Of a DNA stretch of 7,992 nucleotides, positions 6,778 to 7,992 are shown in pieces. The notes beneath the pieces are model-generated. The model searched no databases. It had not been told where the DNA came from and saw only the letters and a program-made list of their open reading frames with translations. The DNA comes from an uncultured Opitutia bacterium (GTDB lineage: Bacteria; Verrucomicrobiota; Verrucomicrobiia; Opitutales; UBA953). How positions within the stretch are numbered: position 1 is the first letter of the stretch; each line of letters begins with the position of its first letter. The stretch lies in contig CAIRWP010000123.1 in NCBI GenBank assembly GCA_903882335.1, forward strand, positions 1 to 7,992. Direction: 5' to 3'. The translations under genes and the position numbers were made by a program.

Positions 6778-6798
6778 GCGGTTGGCGGTTAGCGGTTG
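6778..6798 (+). repeat. Three tandem GCGGTTR heptamers (left arm)
   Basis: The left arm contains GCGGTTG, GCGGTTA and GCGGTTG in direct tandem with an exact 7-base period, then a decayed GGTT. Short tandem heptamers of this kind can expand and shrink by slippage, so copy number may differ between strains. Confidence 0.75.
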
Positions 6799-6825
6799 GG
6801 TTAAACTTCGCGGATGACAGGTGTC

Positions 6826-6858
6826 GGCCGGAGTTGCCGGCCTCAGTCCCGGCAACTC
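6826..6858. other. Two mutually exclusive hairpins in the element core
   Basis: GAGTTGCCGG (6831-6840) pairs perfectly with CCGGCAACTC (6849-6858) across an 8-base loop. The same left segment can instead pair in GGCCGG (6826-6831), loop AGTTG, CCGGCC (6837-6842). The two folds share bases and cannot form together. No T-run follows on either strand, so neither looks like a classical intrinsic terminator. Confidence 0.6.
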
Positions 6859-6956
6859 AAGTCGCCTGGCTGAACCAGTTACCCGCCGGCCAAAGACAGG
6901 GTGCGGAAAGGGGTGCGGCACACTTTGCCACGACGGCTCTGCTTTTGTGTTCAAAC

Positions 6957-6977
6957 TAACCGCCGACCGCTAACCGC
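6957..6977 (-). repeat. Three tandem GCGGTTR-type heptamers (right arm)
   Basis: Read on the minus strand, the units are GCGGTTA (6977-6971), GCGGTCG (6970-6964) and GCGGTTA (6963-6957). They align unit for unit with the left-arm heptamers, so the inverted repeat is built on the same tandem array in opposite orientation. Confidence 0.75.
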
Positions 6978-6993
6978 TAACACCTACTCCGCT

Positions 6994-7596
6994 TCAGCGC
7001 CCCAGCGCCGCTTTCACCAACTGATCCGCGGTGGCGCCGGCGCCCAGTTTCGTGAGCGCGGTGCGCACGCCCTTGTCGGCGTCGGCGGGCTTGAAACCGA
7101 GGGCCACGAGCGCGGCCAGGGCATCGGAGGCCGGCGTCGGCGCGAGGGCCGCGGCGGGCGCGAGGGTCGCCACGCTCGGCGCGGAGCCTTCGAGGCCGAC
7201 CTTGTCCTTCAGTTCCATGACGAGGCGTTCGGCGGTCTTCTTGCCGACGCCGGGGCATTGCGAAAGCAGGGCCACGTCGCCGCGGAGGATCGCATCCCGC
7301 AGGATCGGCAGCGAGAGCCGGCTGAGGATGTTCAGCGCCATCTTCGGGCCGACGCCCGAGACCTTTTCCACGAGCAACTTGAAGAACTCGCGTTCCTCGG
7401 CCACGGCGAAGCCGTAGAGGGCCTGGCCGTCCTCGCGGAAGACATGGTGGATGAGCAGGAAGACCTCGGCACCGAGCTTGGGCAGGCGTTCCGCCGTGGT
7501 GACGGGCACGTTGACCTCGTAGCCCACGCCGGCGGACTCGATGACGACGCGCAGGACGCCGGCTTCGATGAGCTTGCCGCGGAGGGAGACGATCAT
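6994..7596 (-). CDS. ruvA: Holliday junction branch migration protein RuvA
   Basis: RuvA binds four-way DNA junctions as a tetramer and guides the RuvB motor in branch migration during recombination repair. The 200-residue length is standard. Domain I (about 1-64) starts MIVSLRGKL and contains GVGYEVNVP (23-31), FREDGQALYGF (53-63). Domain II has two helix-hairpin-helix motifs, VSGVGPKMALNIL (79-91) and CPGVGKKTAERLV (114-126), followed by MELKDK. An Ala/Pro-rich flexible linker (about 138-156) leads to domain III (SDALAALVALGFKPADA, 157-173), which contacts RuvB. ATG at 7594-7596 is the natural start; no Shine-Dalgarno sequence is visible. It lies 30 bases downstream of the methyltransferase gene on the same strand, so co-transcription is likely. 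ruvB and ruvC are not in the window. Confidence 0.97.
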   Translation of the reverse strand: MIVSLRGKLIEAGVLRVVIESAGVGYEVNVPVTTAERLPKLGAEVFLLIHHVFREDGQALYGFAVAEEREFFKLLVEKVSGVGPKMALNILSRLSLPILRDAILRGDVALLSQCPGVGKKTAERLVMELKDKVGLEGSAPSVATLAPAAALAPTPASDALAALVALGFKPADADKGVRTALTKLGAGATADQLVKAALGR

Positions 7597-7626
7597 GACG
7601 CGATGAAAGCGGAAGCGGTCCGGGAG

Positions 7627-7992
7627 TCAGGCCCGAATCTCGATGATGAAGCCCTTGAGGTAACGGCTCTCCGGGAAGTTCAGCAGGACCGGATGATCCG
7701 CCGGCTGGGAGGTACGCTCCAGGATCACGGCCTCGCGACGGGCGTCCGACGCGGCGGCTTCGATGACCTCGAGGTACATCTCTTCCGAGACGCGGTGCGA
7801 ACAGGAATAGGTCGCCAAGATGCCGCCGGGTGCGAGTAGGCGCAGTGCGCGGAGGTTGAGCTCCTTGTAACCGCGGAGGGCGCCGTCGACGGCGTCCTTG
7901 CTGCGGGCGAAGGGCGGCGGATCGAGGATGATGAGGTCGAAGGAGGCTTCGCGGTGCTCGGTGAACCAGTCGAAGACGTTGGCGACTTCGAA
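7627..7992 (-). CDS. rlmI: Class I SAM-dependent rRNA methyltransferase, RlmI-type, C-terminal part
   Basis: The last 121 codons are visible; the N-terminal part, expected to hold a PUA domain and the SAM-binding motif I, lies beyond the right edge. The frame is open through the window edge at 7992. Visible motifs (numbered from the edge) are ILDPPPFARSK (22-32, motif IV), RGYKELNLRAL (40-50), PGGILATYSCSH (55-66, motif VI with catalytic-type Cys64), QPADHPVLLNFPES (96-109) and the ending YLKGFIIEI (111-119). The pattern is that of RlmI, which makes m5C1962 in 23S rRNA in E. coli. The related RlmK/RlmL group is less likely because of the SCS and YLKGF signatures. The target base in this organism is inferred from the family. 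Confidence 0.9.
   Translation of the reverse strand, partial: FEVANVFDWFTEHREASFDLIILDPPPFARSKDAVDGALRGYKELNLRALRLLAPGGILATYSCSHRVSEEMYLEVIEAAASDARREAVILERTSQPADHPVLLNFPESRYLKGFIIEIRA

Larger units (their letters stand above)
6770..6985. repeat. Fold-back element with 37-base inverted arms between dapB and ruvA
   Basis: Left arm 6770-6806 and right arm 6949-6985 are imperfect inverted repeats, matching at 30 of 37 positions without gaps; three of the mismatches would be G-U pairs in a plus-strand transcript. They enclose a 142-base core. The element starts five bases after the dapB stop and ends eight bases before the ruvA stop, filling the convergent gap. It carries no transposase and no credible gene. 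A MITE-like insertion or a large bidirectional 3'-end structure are both possible; no clear target-site duplication is seen. Confidence 0.7.

Noticed and set aside
6646..6954. Minus-strand frame of about 100 codons across the fold-back element
   Set aside because: It runs through the repeat and into dapB antisense, has no motif and would depend on the heptamer array for its coding; judged spurious.
6770..6985. Integron attC site
   Set aside because: GTTGGGT at 6795-6801 fits GTTRRRY, but the opposite arm has no matching RYYYAAC box, the orientation is wrong for attC, and the size is too large with no integrase or cassette nearby.
6940..6985. tRNA-like T-arm suggested by GTTCAAA
   Set aside because: No acceptor, D-arm or anticodon stems can be built around it; it is part of the right repeat arm.
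6901..7839. Long plus-strand open frame opposite ruvA and the methyltransferase gene
   Set aside because: It is antisense to ruvA, whose domains are all intact; no recognisable domain in the plus frame.

Overview
The window reads as ordinary chromosomal DNA of a GC-rich, free-living bacterium, most likely a Verrucomicrobiota member of the Opitutae type. This placement is inferred from gene style: a secreted DUF1080 (3-keto-disaccharide hydrolase) protein, two secreted NHL-type beta-propellers, a coupled dapA-dapB pair, and starts that almost all lack a Shine-Dalgarno sequence. No rRNA or other marker gene is present to prove it. Nine protein genes are supported, two of them cut by the window edges. 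No gene-free stretch exceeds 300 bases; the longest is the 229-base gap between dapB and ruvA.

Layout. At 1-220 (minus) is the start of a secreted DUF1080 protein. Across a 102-base divergent spacer, 323-1312 (plus) encodes a secreted beta-propeller, coupled by a GTGA overlap to 1309-1980 (plus), an unrecognised secreted protein with a C-terminal membrane anchor. That gene meets the next one tail to tail with physically overlapping stop codons. On the minus strand, 3880-2747 encodes a PilT-type ATPase, coupled by GTGA to 2750-1977, an alpha/beta hydrolase of the YbfF/ABHD11 type. Divergent from pilT, 3957-5009 (plus) encodes a second secreted NHL propeller. Then come dapA (5092-6024) and dapB (6021-6764), sharing ATGA, which encode consecutive steps of lysine/diaminopimelate synthesis. 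On the minus strand at the right are an RlmI-type rRNA methyltransferase (7992-7627, partial) and ruvA (7596-6994), 30 bases apart.

The most unusual part is the gap between the convergent dapB and ruvA genes. It is almost wholly filled by a 216-base fold-back element (6770-6985) with 37-base imperfect inverted arms. Each arm is built on three tandem GCGGTTR-type heptamers, and the core holds two competing hairpins. A second structure worth attention is a perfect 10-bp hairpin at 1341-1364, inside the signal-peptide codons of the unrecognised gene and shortly after the stop of the upstream propeller gene. I see no defence system, CRISPR array, phage gene, transposase, tRNA or rRNA.
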